Origin: Pseudoalteromonas phenolica
GTDB taxonomy: Bacteria; Pseudomonadota; Gammaproteobacteria; Enterobacterales; Alteromonadaceae
DNA length: 64,000 nt
NCBI RefSeq assembly: GCF_005886345.1
Contig: NZ_PNEC01000032.1
Coordinates: forward strand, 37,748 to 101,747
Direction of reading: 5' to 3'
In this document: positions 34,967 through 43,481 of the stretch, in pieces
Layout of the letters: each line of letters opens with the position of its first letter
How positions within the stretch are numbered: position 1 is the first letter of the stretch
The notes under the pieces: generated by a model
Told to the model about the DNA's origin: nothing
Seen by the model: only the letters and a program-made list of their open reading frames with translations
The model's database searches: none
Made by a program: the position numbers and the translations under genes

Positions 34967-36013
34967 TTGGAAATTAGAAAACTTAATACATTGCGAGGCT
35001 TAGCCGCTCTAATTGTCTTTGTGACTCATTTTAGTGACATTACAAACTGGCTCGATGGCGTATTAGGAGGCGGCTCTGGCGCTTATGGAGTTATGCTATT
35101 TTTCTTGTTAAGTGGCTTCTTAATGGCCTACCTCTATTTAGACAGAGACTTTACTCAGGCTAATATACAGGATTACTTTTTAGCTAGAGCTTGTAGGGTT
35201 TTACCTCTGTATTTAGCCGTTGTATTTGGCTCTTATTTTCTGTCTAGCACTGGTAAAAATACGCTTTATACTATTTCTGATCTCCATACCCTCTTAGGGC
35301 ATTTATTATTCCTTTACGGCGAAAGCGTGCTTTGGTCAATCTCACCTGAGATACAGTTTTACTTCATGTTTATCCTTTTCTGGATGTGTGCAAAGAATAG
35401 GAAAGGCTACATTTATCTTTTAATTTTTGCAGTGATGATTTTACTGTTTTTATTCAACTTTCCGAGAATATACGGTGATATCAATGGGGTTCCTTATAAC
35501 GCATTTAATGTTCTCAGAAGCTTACCGTACTTTTTTGTTGGCGTTATTTTTGGGATGCATTATAGAAGGCTGAAAATTCCAGAGTACCTTAAAAAGCATT
35601 GGTTTATATTGGCGCTTTGCTTAATTCCACTGATGTATCCAGATTTGACAACAATCACCTCTGATGCAAAACGCAGAATGTGGTTAAGCTACGAAGTGTT
35701 GTTAGTGATGAGTACAGTTTTCTTTTGTGTGGTGTTTTTGGTGCCAAATAATAATGTGCTCTTAGCGAATAAGTTTGGCGACTTCTTCGGGAAGATCTCG
35801 TACTCATTTTATTTATTGCATATGCCCATTATTGTGCAGGTAAACAAGTTAGATTTTTCTGTTGAGCTGAAACTATTAGCGTCTTTATCAATGAGTATAT
35901 TGGTCGCATATATTTCATTTAGGTACTTTGAAAAGCCTATTGCTAAGTTAATTCGAGGCAGTAAAACTAGCCAGCTAAACACTGAAAAAGTCACAAATTG
36001 CACTTCTCAATGA
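34967..36013 (+). CDS. Acyltransferase family 3 (OafA/NodX-like) membrane protein
   Basis: 348 residues with about ten helices. 'LNTLRGLAALIVFVTHFSD' carries the Arg and His typical of acyltransferase_3, and 'GVMLFFLLSGFLMAYLY' the usual second motif. Such proteins move acetyl or other acyl groups across the membrane onto polysaccharides or lipids. The start is TTG at 34967 with AGGGAAGAG just upstream. It lies 66 bases past the last cassette gene and is on the same strand; it may be chromosomal or once part of the array. Confidence 0.85.
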   Translation: MEIRKLNTLRGLAALIVFVTHFSDITNWLDGVLGGGSGAYGVMLFFLLSGFLMAYLYLDRDFTQANIQDYFLARACRVLPLYLAVVFGSYFLSSTGKNTLYTISDLHTLLGHLLFLYGESVLWSISPEIQFYFMFILFWMCAKNRKGYIYLLIFAVMILLFLFNFPRIYGDINGVPYNAFNVLRSLPYFFVGVIFGMHYRRLKIPEYLKKHWFILALCLIPLMYPDLTTITSDAKRRMWLSYEVLLVMSTVFFCVVFLVPNNNVLLANKFGDFFGKISYSFYLLHMPIIVQVNKLDFSVELKLLASLSMSILVAYISFRYFEKPIAKLIRGSKTSQLNTEKVTNCTSQ

Positions 36014-36165
36014 TGATGAGTACGTAATCAAATTGCTATTTTTAAATGGGACTGTTAGTTGCAGGGAGTTGGCGAAAAAGGCTTGACTTGCACTTCTTTC
36101 TCATTGATTTTATTACCTATACTTACTGATTCATAAAACCTCTTAATTATTATAAGGATGTTGTA

Positions 36166-36666
36166 ATGGCCTTATTCCGTAAAGCTTCAACTCAAGAAAT
36201 AGATAAACTTAAATCACTCCTTTGGGAGTTTGGCCCAAATGAATGGAACTACTTAACGCCAGAAGGCGTGAATGATGAGTTTGCGCTGATTGAGCGTGGT
36301 GATGCGCAAGCGATTATAGCGGTTGTTGACTCTGAGATTATTGGTTTTGCCGTTTTGATAGATGGGTTAGTTGGACCACGTTACCTAGAGAAATATTCGC
36401 CACTTGAACAAATGAAATTTGTGGGCGATGTGGTTGTTTCTTCACATCATGCAGGGAAGGGCATTGCGACTAAGTTATTGAAGGAATGCATACTGGAAGC
36501 AAAAGTGCACTATGCCAAGAAGGTATTGATCGAAAGGCATGAAGAAAACCTAGCCTCAGCAGGCATGATGCGTAAAGCTGGCTTTGAAATCGTTGATACT
36601 TTTTATGATCCAGAGAAGAGATCAGCAGGCTCGCAGAAGAGTGTAATTTTGTCTTTCGATCTATAA
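36166..36666 (+). CDS. GNAT-family N-acetyltransferase
   Basis: 166 residues, one GNAT domain. The CoA-binding segment is 'GDVVVSSHHAGKGIATKLLKECI' and the C-terminal motif 'NLASAGMMRKAGFEIVDTF'. Preceded by AAGGATG. Substrate unknown. It shares a terminator region with the convergent DapA-family gene. Confidence 0.82.
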   Translation: MALFRKASTQEIDKLKSLLWEFGPNEWNYLTPEGVNDEFALIERGDAQAIIAVVDSEIIGFAVLIDGLVGPRYLEKYSPLEQMKFVGDVVVSSHHAGKGIATKLLKECILEAKVHYAKKVLIERHEENLASAGMMRKAGFEIVDTFYDPEKRSAGSQKSVILSFDL

Positions 36667-36720
36667 GCAAGCACAGCTACTGCTTAGATGTGATGAGCTT
36701 TTTGCACACGTTTTAGATAT

Positions 36721-36746
36721 AAAAAAGCCCCATAAATTGGGGCTTT
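36721..36746 (-). terminator. Intrinsic terminator of the DapA-family gene
   Basis: AAAGCCCC (36724-36731) pairs with GGGGCTTT (36739-36746). On the minus strand it continues into a run of T. It may also stop the convergent GNAT transcript, less efficiently. Confidence 0.8.
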
Positions 36747-36761
36747 GTTTATCTTAAGGAA

Positions 36762-37730
36762 TTATTCTGCTAAGCCTAGAGCTTCAAGTCGTTCTTTTGC
36801 AAGTAGATACCTAGCGCGGACGTCATCAATTTGCTCAGCTGTTAACTTCTTACCTAGAGTACGAAGACCACCTTCTGCATCATTGTGGTGAACACCAAAT
36901 GCAAACTTTAGGTATTCTAAAAGCAGAGGTTGAGCATCAAGATATGAGATTGAGTTCATAGCTTGTGAAATCTGGTTTGCTTCAGCCCATTGGCCATTAT
37001 TAACATATTCTTGCATCGTTACGCTGGCTTTAGGGAAGATACAACCAACACCCGTAATGCCACCACATGCGCCAGCTAAACCAGCATGTACAGTTACTGT
37101 GTCAACACCCGCTAAGATCTTTGAGTCTTTGTTTTCTAACATCAGAGTTTCAATGACAGATACATCTGTTGTCGAAATTTTAAGTGCCGTTACTTCTGGT
37201 AGCGCAGATAATTTTCTAAGGATATCTGTCGATAGGGCATGGTAACCCGCCGCGTCAGGATTGTTGTAAGGCATAATGGTTACGCCTGCTTCTTTTGCAG
37301 CAGTTGCAGCAAGCGCATAATAGGCGTACATCTCTTCATCAGAAGGGGCTTGTGTGGTTTTTGGAGGCATAACCATCACAGTGTCTACGCCGACTGTTGC
37401 AAGCTCAGTGACGATTTTGGCAAGTGCTTCTTTTGTTTCTGCAGCAGCACCACTGATTAAAGGCACATTGAACTCTTTAGCAACTTCAGAAAGGGCTTTA
37501 AGTAAAGAAAGGCGCTGCTCAGTGCTTAGGTAGCTATTTTCGCCAAGCGTACCAGAGCCGACTAGTCCGCCCATTCTAGTACCACCTTTGCCTTCAACTC
37601 TTAGAATATCTGCAGCGTATTTTTGTGTTGCAGCTAGATCGATTTCAAGGTCACCTGAGTCTGTTTCTTTTAGCCATGTAAACACGGCTGGCATCACTGT
37701 ATAACGCCAATCTGTACTATTTGTTTGCAT
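36762..37730 (-). CDS. DapA/NanA-family class I aldolase or lyase
   Basis: 322 residues from the ATG at 37730, preceded by AGAAGG; an ATG six codons upstream lacks a Shine-Dalgarno. TIM-barrel of the dihydrodipicolinate synthase family: Schiff-base Lys in 'EVTALKISTTD', catalytic Tyr in 'IMPYNNP', and 'GLVGSGTLGENSYLSTEQR' in place of the common GTTGE. Family members include DapA, sialic acid lyase, KDG aldolase and dehydratases; this one is too divergent from canonical DapA to name. A palindrome lies 44 bases upstream of the start. Confidence 0.8.
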   Translation of the reverse strand: MQTNSTDWRYTVMPAVFTWLKETDSGDLEIDLAATQKYAADILRVEGKGGTRMGGLVGSGTLGENSYLSTEQRLSLLKALSEVAKEFNVPLISGAAAETKEALAKIVTELATVGVDTVMVMPPKTTQAPSDEEMYAYYALAATAAKEAGVTIMPYNNPDAAGYHALSTDILRKLSALPEVTALKISTTDVSVIETLMLENKDSKILAGVDTVTVHAGLAGACGGITGVGCIFPKASVTMQEYVNNGQWAEANQISQAMNSISYLDAQPLLLEYLKFAFGVHHNDAEGGLRTLGKKLTAEQIDDVRARYLLAKERLEALGLAE

Positions 37731-37773
37731 CGTATTACCTTCTGTCAAAATTCTCTGTTAAACAAACTATATC

Positions 37774-37786
37774 GTATAAAATATAC
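37774..37786. promoter_or_regulatory. GTATA-AAA-TATAC palindrome
   Basis: Perfect 5-bp inverted repeat with a 3-base centre, 44 bases upstream of the DapA-family start. Short AT palindromes of this form are typical GntR-type operators, but no GntR gene is nearby. Confidence 0.3.
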
Positions 37787-38141
37787 AAAATACACCTTAT
37801 CAGTGAAATTAGCCTTAACAAAGACAGAGGGCGGCGTGTTTAATTTCTTTCAAGTCTCAGTTTTTATTGTGTTTTTCTTTATTTACTAATTCGGTTTTCA
37901 TGATAAAAAAATTAATGCAATCTTCAAAAACTAGCTTCTTTTTTGGTTTTAACAGTCACATACGTCAGTTGAATAACATGACTCTCATATTCACAGCTCA
38001 GCCCTGCATTTTTAAAATTATCTAAACTGCAATTAAGCTTTTCATCAGTAAAAGTAAACCTCTAACAATTCTTGCTATCACCTAGATCTTGCAATCTCAA
38101 TGTCTTTAGTCCGTAAGGGATCTTTTTTTGGTAAATAATTG

Positions 38142-38164
38142 TAAACAAGTTAACCGCTTGTTTA
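38142..38164. promoter_or_regulatory. 23-bp palindrome upstream of exported endonuclease gene
   Basis: TAAACAAG-TTAACCG-CTTGTTTA, a perfect 8-bp inverted repeat with a 7-base centre, about 190 bases upstream of the start. It contains TTAACCGCTTG, close to TTAACCGTTTG in the subtilase promoter. Probable operator. Confidence 0.5.
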
Positions 38165-38351
38165 ATATAAATTATTTTTATTATTGAAATTTTGACAGCG
38201 TTGACACGTTAGATAATTTATTCTTTTGTTATCTTTTTGTAATAAATTAGAGTGTATACTTCTGCGCGCTGGCATGGGGTCAGCTTTTGGAAGCGGTTTG
38301 CAAAGGAAGGTGAATATAAAAATAAATCTTAATTAAAACACACGGTTAATT

Positions 38352-40148
38352 ATGAAACTCTCACTTAGATTGACATCTATGGCAATGCTTATGAGCACGT
38401 TGTCAGGTGTATCCTTGGCTGCTGCGCCACAAAACTATTACCAGAACATTGATAATGCAAATGCAACAACACTGAAACAAAGCTTGCATATAATTATTAA
38501 GGGTCACACAAAAATTCCTTATACATCATCAAATACAGATACTTGGGACGTACTAGAAAAAGCCGATGAAAACCCAGATAACAACTCTCAAGTTGTTGAT
38601 GTATATAAAAATGCAGTTTACACCAAAGTGGGTGGTGGTAATACTAACTACAATCGCGAGCACTCTTGGCCGAAATCTTATGGTTTTCCAAAAGATGGCA
38701 GTCAAAATTTGGCATATACAGACCTACATCACTTATTTATTTCAAATAGTAGCTACAATTCGAGCAGAAATAACAAACCTTATGCAAACTGTACTAGTGC
38801 GTCTTGCTCAACAAAAACCACTGATATAAATAATAACCGCGGTGGATCATCATCTGAAGTGAATCTAACTATGGGTTCAGGTCCGTTAGATGGTATTTGG
38901 CAAACTTGGCCGGGCCGTCGTGGTGATGTAGCCCGTGCATTAATGTACTTAGCAGTGCGCTATGAAGGTGGTACAAATGCCAATGGTTTTGTAGAGCCTG
39001 ATCTTATTTTGACCGATGATCGCAGTAAAATTGAAGCCTCTAAGACCGGCGGTAATGAAGCTGTTGCTTATATGGGTTTAAAAACAGTGCTTATTCAATG
39101 GCACAAAGACGATCCAGTTGATGATTTTGAGCGCCGTCGTAACGATGTAATTTTCCAGTATCAAGGTAACCGTAACCCATTTATCGATCACCCTGAATTT
39201 GCAGCATGTATCTTTGAAAGTGATTGTTCAGGCGTAGGTGCAGGCACTGGAACTGGCGGTGGCGATACTGGTGGAGGTGACACAGGTAGCAGTGACGCAA
39301 CACCTTGGATAAACGAACTCCACTATGACAACAATGGTTCAGATGTAAACGAAGGTGTTGAAATCGCAGGCGCTGCAGGTGTAGATCTAAGTGGTTGGCA
39401 GCTAGTAGCTTATAACGGCAACGGCGGTGCGGCATACAAAACTATTTCACTATCAGGCACTTTAGCTGATCAACAATCTGGTTTTGGTACTAAATTCTTC
39501 GCTATAAGTGGCCTACAAAATGGTGGCCCAGATGGTATTGCGTTAGTAGATAACACCGGTAAGTTGGTTCAATTCTTAAGTTATGAAGGTACCTTTACTG
39601 CAACCGATGGTGCAGCGCAGGGTCAATCTTCAACAGCAATTCCTGTATCTGAAACGTCATCTACTGCAGTAGGCCACGCGCTACAACTTACTGGCTCAGG
39701 TTCAAAGTACAGTGATTTCACTTGGCAAGTAACTGCTTCAACGTACAATCAAGTGAACTCAGGTCAAAGCTTTAATGGCGGTACACCTGTTACTGAACCT
39801 GTGGTTGAAGAAACATTCTTTGAAATGGATAGTGTTTCTTCTATTCCTGACAACAGCGCAATGACATCAACGCTTGATGTTGATAACTCAACGACATCTG
39901 GCACTGCAACCGTAAAGGTGAATATTAGCCATACATACCGTGGTGATATTAGTCTAGTGTTGACCTCGCCAACAGGTGCTCAATATCAACTTAAGAATTA
40001 TAATGGTCGCGATAGTGCTGATAATGTCGTTGAGTCTTACACGGTGAATTTGTCGGGTAGTGTAAAAGGCACTTGGCAATTAAGAGTGCAAGATCACTAT
40101 AACCAAGATGTAGGCACATTAAACGCTTGGTCGATTAAGATTAACTAA
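38352..40148 (+). CDS. Exported endonuclease I with lamin-tail-like and P-type C-terminal domains
   Basis: 598 residues. Signal peptide about 1-23. Endonuclease I domain (about 28-290): 'YNREHSWPKSYGFP' holds the catalytic His, with 'DLHHLFISNSSYNSSR' and 'GDVARALMYLAVRYEG'. A Gly/Thr linker is followed by a beta domain (about 315-470, 'PWINELHYDNNGSDVNEGVEIAG') resembling a lamin-tail/LTD fold, then a proprotein-convertase P-domain (about 495-598, 'ISHTYRGDISLVLTSPTGAQYQL'). It degrades extracellular DNA/RNA for nutrients or biofilm turnover. The P-domain probably assists secretion and is often removed. Terminator follows. Confidence 0.92.
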   Translation: MKLSLRLTSMAMLMSTLSGVSLAAAPQNYYQNIDNANATTLKQSLHIIIKGHTKIPYTSSNTDTWDVLEKADENPDNNSQVVDVYKNAVYTKVGGGNTNYNREHSWPKSYGFPKDGSQNLAYTDLHHLFISNSSYNSSRNNKPYANCTSASCSTKTTDINNNRGGSSSEVNLTMGSGPLDGIWQTWPGRRGDVARALMYLAVRYEGGTNANGFVEPDLILTDDRSKIEASKTGGNEAVAYMGLKTVLIQWHKDDPVDDFERRRNDVIFQYQGNRNPFIDHPEFAACIFESDCSGVGAGTGTGGGDTGGGDTGSSDATPWINELHYDNNGSDVNEGVEIAGAAGVDLSGWQLVAYNGNGGAAYKTISLSGTLADQQSGFGTKFFAISGLQNGGPDGIALVDNTGKLVQFLSYEGTFTATDGAAQGQSSTAIPVSETSSTAVGHALQLTGSGSKYSDFTWQVTASTYNQVNSGQSFNGGTPVTEPVVEETFFEMDSVSSIPDNSAMTSTLDVDNSTTSGTATVKVNISHTYRGDISLVLTSPTGAQYQLKNYNGRDSADNVVESYTVNLSGSVKGTWQLRVQDHYNQDVGTLNAWSIKIN

Positions 40149-40163
40149 GGTTTTTTAGTAAGC

Positions 40164-40190
40164 AGCCCGCTTTGTTAAGCGGGCTTTTTT
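40164..40190 (+). terminator. Intrinsic terminator of the endonuclease gene
   Basis: AGCCCGC-TTTGTTAA-GCGGGCT followed by T5, 15 bases after the stop codon. Confidence 0.92.
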
Positions 40191-40201
40191 ATTGAATTTG
40201 C

Positions 40202-40885
40202 TTAGCTGCTTTTTAGCAATACTTTTGTGTCATCAATAAATAGCTTGCTGACTTTCTTAGTTTGTCCATCACTGAGCGTAACGTCTTTGTTTGTAACGCT
40301 ATGGATGTGCGTTAAATTAATCACCGTTGATTTATTGATTTGTAAGAAGTTTTCTCTTGGTAATTCATCGATTAAAGATTTTAGCGTGGTATTGGCGAGT
40401 ATCATGTTGTCTTTAACCCATACTTTTACATAGTTACCGTAAGATTCGAGGTATGTAATGTCTATAAGGGTGACTTTTTCTAGACTTCTACCTACTTTGA
40501 GGGTTAAAGACGTTGCTGCACTTAAGCTGGTCGCTACAAAAGAGAGCTTATCAATAGCTTGCGCAAAACGAGTTTCATTGACGGGTTTTAATAAATAGTC
40601 GACCACATTGAGTTCAAAGCCATCTATGGCATATTCAGGGTGGGCGCTAACGATGATCACTGGCGGGCACTGTTTAACAACTTTTAGCATCTCAATACCA
40701 GTTAGGGCAGGCATATTGATATCTAAAAATAATAAATCAATGTCTTGATTGGCTAATACTTGCAACGCTTCAACGGCACTATAGCACTGAGCGACAACCT
40801 CAAAATTAGGGTACTTTTTTAAATGATGAAGCAGCACTTGGTGTGCAATCGGCTCATCATCTATCAATACAACTTTATGTTTCAT
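40202..40885 (-). CDS. LytTR-family response regulator
   Basis: 227 residues from the ATG at 40885, which overlaps the kinase stop as ATGA (40882-40885); the frame extends to 40915 but that start is less likely. Receiver domain about 1-115 with D9-D10 and phosphoacceptor D55 (LLFLDINMP) and Lys in 'VVDYLLKPV'. The LytTR DNA-binding domain (about 130-225) has 'YLESYGNYVKVWVKD' and 'FLQINKSTVINLTHI'. It is phosphorylated by the coupled kinase and probably controls the divergent ABC genes through the repeat at 42488-42528. Confidence 0.92.
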   Translation of the reverse strand: MKHKVVLIDDEPIAHQVLLHHLKKYPNFEVVAQCYSAVEALQVLANQDIDLLFLDINMPALTGIEMLKVVKQCPPVIIVSAHPEYAIDGFELNVVDYLLKPVNETRFAQAIDKLSFVATSLSAATSLTLKVGRSLEKVTLIDITYLESYGNYVKVWVKDNMILANTTLKSLIDELPRENFLQINKSTVINLTHIHSVTNKDVTLSDGQTKKVSKLFIDDTKVLLKSS

Positions 40886-42426
40886 GTTAGCTCTATTTCT
40901 AAATTGCATTGCCAATGATCGCCCTTAGGACCATAGTTTAATTGGTGATTATTAGCATAAATGAGAGAAAGCCGTTTGCTTAAATTTTGTAAGCCAACGC
41001 CGGTATGCTCCTTGTTTTGCTTCATATCTTCGGCCATTTGCTCGCTAAAACTGTTTTCGCAGATTAAGGCTAAGCGATTACCATCTAGCTTACAGTCAAT
41101 TCGAATATTGCAACGCTCAAGGCTATTGGCTATTGCGTGTTTAAAAGCATTTTCAATGGGCACAATGAGTAGCAGTGGTGTGATTTGATGTGCTGAGTTG
41201 TTGAATCTTGGTAGGTTAATACTCAAGTTAATATTGCCGCTTAATCTCACTTTTTGTAGCTCAATAAAGTGTCTGATGTAGTTGAGCTCATCTTCAAGGG
41301 GTACAAAGTCTTTGTGCCCTCTATAGACAGAATGCTGCAGCAAACTCGATAAGTGCTCGATCAAGTTTGGCGCATCGTCAGACTGGCAAAGCACTTTGCC
41401 ATAAATATTGTTAAGTGAATTGAACAAAAAATGTGGGTTTATTTGCTGTTGCAGCAAAGTGAGCTCAGCCTGTTTGTTTTGCTGTTCTAATTCGAACAGC
41501 TTGCGCTCTGTTCTGTGGTGTCGACAGAGCAGAATAATCGGGGTGCTAAGTGCTATTAAGCTGAAAGTAAACACATAGTTTTGTGGTTGAAAAATACCTT
41601 GTGCATTTGAAGGTATGAGTAACAATGTTTGCCCAGATATGGGTAATACATTAATGAGGGAAAACACAACCGGTGTGCAGATAAGTAAGTAGACGAATGT
41701 ACCGCACAAATAATTAAATAAACCGAATTGCCCAAGTAGTTTTGCGATGAGAAAACGCTTGTTCAACCAATAAATTACCCAGATAAGTGCTGCAATAATA
41801 CTAGATTGTATGCCAGTCCAAATAAGCGCTTTAAACTCTGTCACTCCTACGTCTAGGCTGATAACTAGGGTATTAGGGGTGAGTGTTAAAGCTTCATCAT
41901 GGCTGTTGGCTAAACACATCAAAATAACCCAAGCCCCTAGGGCTATAAGCATAAATAGGTCTTCAATTTTTATGGTTTGTAAGTACCCACTATTTATGCT
42001 CCTCAACTTAAATTTGACCAAAGGTATAAAGATACTACACAGACTCAAGCCAATAAAAATCATTACGCCATCAAAACTAAGGTGAGCATTCAAAAAAGTT
42101 GGTTGCAGTGTTTGTAAGGTAAAAAGGGCGACGGGGTAAACAACGAAACCAAGAGACCAATAAATAAGCCGCTTCAATATGTACTTATTATAAGTAGCTA
42201 AATGAGCAAGTAGCATAGGCAAACTCATCATACCGACTTCAATGAATGTGCTTATATACGCTAAAGCGCTTGTCTGTTTTGCTGACAAAAATTGTAAGTG
42301 AGTCACTATCATGAGCGCGCATAGCATAGGCACAAACCGTGAGATAAATAGTGTCGGGCTGCTTTGGAACAATTGGCTCATAACGCTGTTTATAAAAAGT
42401 TTACTGCGAAAAGTAGATAAGGCCAC
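40882..42426 (-). CDS. LytS-type sensor histidine kinase with multi-TM sensor
   Basis: 514 residues. About seven or eight helices (about 22-315) form the sensor, followed by the His_kinase domain with 'QQQINPHFLFNSLNNIYGKV' (phospho-His in PHFLFN) and an HATPase C-terminus ('LLIVPIENAFKHAI', 'HTGVGLQNLSKRL'). The frame's GTG at 42426 is used here; the ATG at 42381 is an alternative, and neither has a strong Shine-Dalgarno. Translationally coupled to the LytTR regulator. Divergent from an ABC transporter; signal unknown. Confidence 0.9.
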   Translation of the reverse strand: MALSTFRSKLFINSVMSQLFQSSPTLFISRFVPMLCALMIVTHLQFLSAKQTSALAYISTFIEVGMMSLPMLLAHLATYNKYILKRLIYWSLGFVVYPVALFTLQTLQPTFLNAHLSFDGVMIFIGLSLCSIFIPLVKFKLRSINSGYLQTIKIEDLFMLIALGAWVILMCLANSHDEALTLTPNTLVISLDVGVTEFKALIWTGIQSSIIAALIWVIYWLNKRFLIAKLLGQFGLFNYLCGTFVYLLICTPVVFSLINVLPISGQTLLLIPSNAQGIFQPQNYVFTFSLIALSTPIILLCRHHRTERKLFELEQQNKQAELTLLQQQINPHFLFNSLNNIYGKVLCQSDDAPNLIEHLSSLLQHSVYRGHKDFVPLEDELNYIRHFIELQKVRLSGNINLSINLPRFNNSAHQITPLLLIVPIENAFKHAIANSLERCNIRIDCKLDGNRLALICENSFSEQMAEDMKQNKEHTGVGLQNLSKRLSLIYANNHQLNYGPKGDHWQCNLEIELT

Positions 42427-42487
42427 TATATCTTAAACACACAATATAAGGCGACCTAGAGCGCTTTTGAAGTGACGAAAGTGCATT

Positions 42488-42528
42488 TTTAAATGATGAA
42501 AAGCCATTTTTGCGCTTTATCATTTAAA
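42488..42528. promoter_or_regulatory. Inverted repeat between LytTR system and ABC operon
   Basis: TTTAAATGAT (42488-42497) and ATCATTTAAA (42519-42528) form a perfect 10-bp inverted repeat with centres 31 bp apart, three helical turns. Its position between divergent genes fits an operator for the LytTR regulator. Confidence 0.55.
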
Positions 42529-42614
42529 CAAAGCAAGACGTCATCAAGTAATAGTCAGTCATCAATTGACTCAATAGCATAAAACCACTGAACAAAGTTG
42601 AACAGAGGTGGTAC

Positions 42615-43481
42615 ATGCTAGTTTTAACTGACATAAATAAACAATATCCTGACGGCACACATGCCCTAAAGCAGATTAATCTAGAATTACACAAAGGCAT
42701 GGTTGGCTTACTAGGACCAAATGGCGCCGGTAAATCAACCCTGATGCGAACGCTTGCCTGCTTACAAGCGCCAGATCAAGGCGACTATGCGTTTTTAGGC
42801 AAATCATGTTTGCAAGACCCTTCTATGCTACGCAAACAATTAGGCTATGTACCTCAGCATTTTGGTGTGTATCCCAATATGTCTTGCGAAGCACTATTAA
42901 CCCATATTGCAGTGTTAAAAGGGTTATCGGCAAAGCAATACAAAAAGCAAATTCCAGAACTATTAGCGCTGACAAATTTAACTTCAGTTGCTAAACGCCA
43001 TGTTTCGACTTTTTCAGGGGGGATGAAGCAGCGCTTTGGTATTGCTCAAGCTTTACTCGGCGAACCCAAATTACTGATCATGGATGAACCAACGTCAGGG
43101 CTCGACCCCGCAGAGCGTGAGCGTTTACATGATGTTTTAGTTGAAATAAGCGCTGATAAATTAATCATTCTCTCTACCCACATAGTTGAAGACATTGAAA
43201 ACCTTTGTCATCACGTTGCTATGTTGATAGAAGGCCAAATCATCGACAGCAATGATGTAGAAACCTTAATCGCGCCGCTAAATAACAAAATATGGTTGTG
43301 TGATACGCTTCCTACTAGCCATGCTCAGGTTTTAAGTAAAAGCTATAAATATGGCAAGCCATCGTGGCGAATTTATAGTGAGCAACAGCCTACTGCGAAT
43401 GCACGCCTTCAACTGGCAAAATTAGAAGACCGTTATTTTTTAGAGCTTCATAAAAAGGAGGCGCGTCATGCTAATAAATAA
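42615..43481 (+). CDS. ABC transporter ATP-binding protein
   Basis: 288 residues. Walker A 'LLGPNGAGKSTLMRTL', Q-loop 'YVPQHFGVYPNM', signature 'STFSGGMKQRFGIAQAL' and Walker B 'KLLIMDEPTSGLDP'. The C-terminal 70 residues are outside the core domain. It powers the permease encoded by the next gene, with which it overlaps by 14 bases (43468-43481). An ABC-2-type exporter, substrate unknown. GAGGTGGT precedes the ATG. Confidence 0.93.
   Translation: MLVLTDINKQYPDGTHALKQINLELHKGMVGLLGPNGAGKSTLMRTLACLQAPDQGDYAFLGKSCLQDPSMLRKQLGYVPQHFGVYPNMSCEALLTHIAVLKGLSAKQYKKQIPELLALTNLTSVAKRHVSTFSGGMKQRFGIAQALLGEPKLLIMDEPTSGLDPAERERLHDVLVEISADKLIILSTHIVEDIENLCHHVAMLIEGQIIDSNDVETLIAPLNNKIWLCDTLPTSHAQVLSKSYKYGKPSWRIYSEQQPTANARLQLAKLEDRYFLELHKKEARHANK

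Larger units (their letters stand above)
37749..38351. other. 600-bp AT-rich intergenic region
   Basis: Divergent promoters for the DapA-family gene (left) and the exported endonuclease (right). It contains GTATA-AAA-TATAC at 37774-37786, a 23-bp palindrome at 38142-38164 and two adjacent TTGACA hexamers at 38192 and 38201. No small ORF or RNA was recognised; the middle (37810-38130) shows nothing I can name. Confidence 0.5.

Noticed and set aside
42427..42614. Bacteriocin or RiPP precursor ORF between the LytTR system and the ABC genes
   Set aside because: LytTR systems often control peptide bacteriocins, so the gap was checked; no small ORF with leader and double-glycine motif was found.
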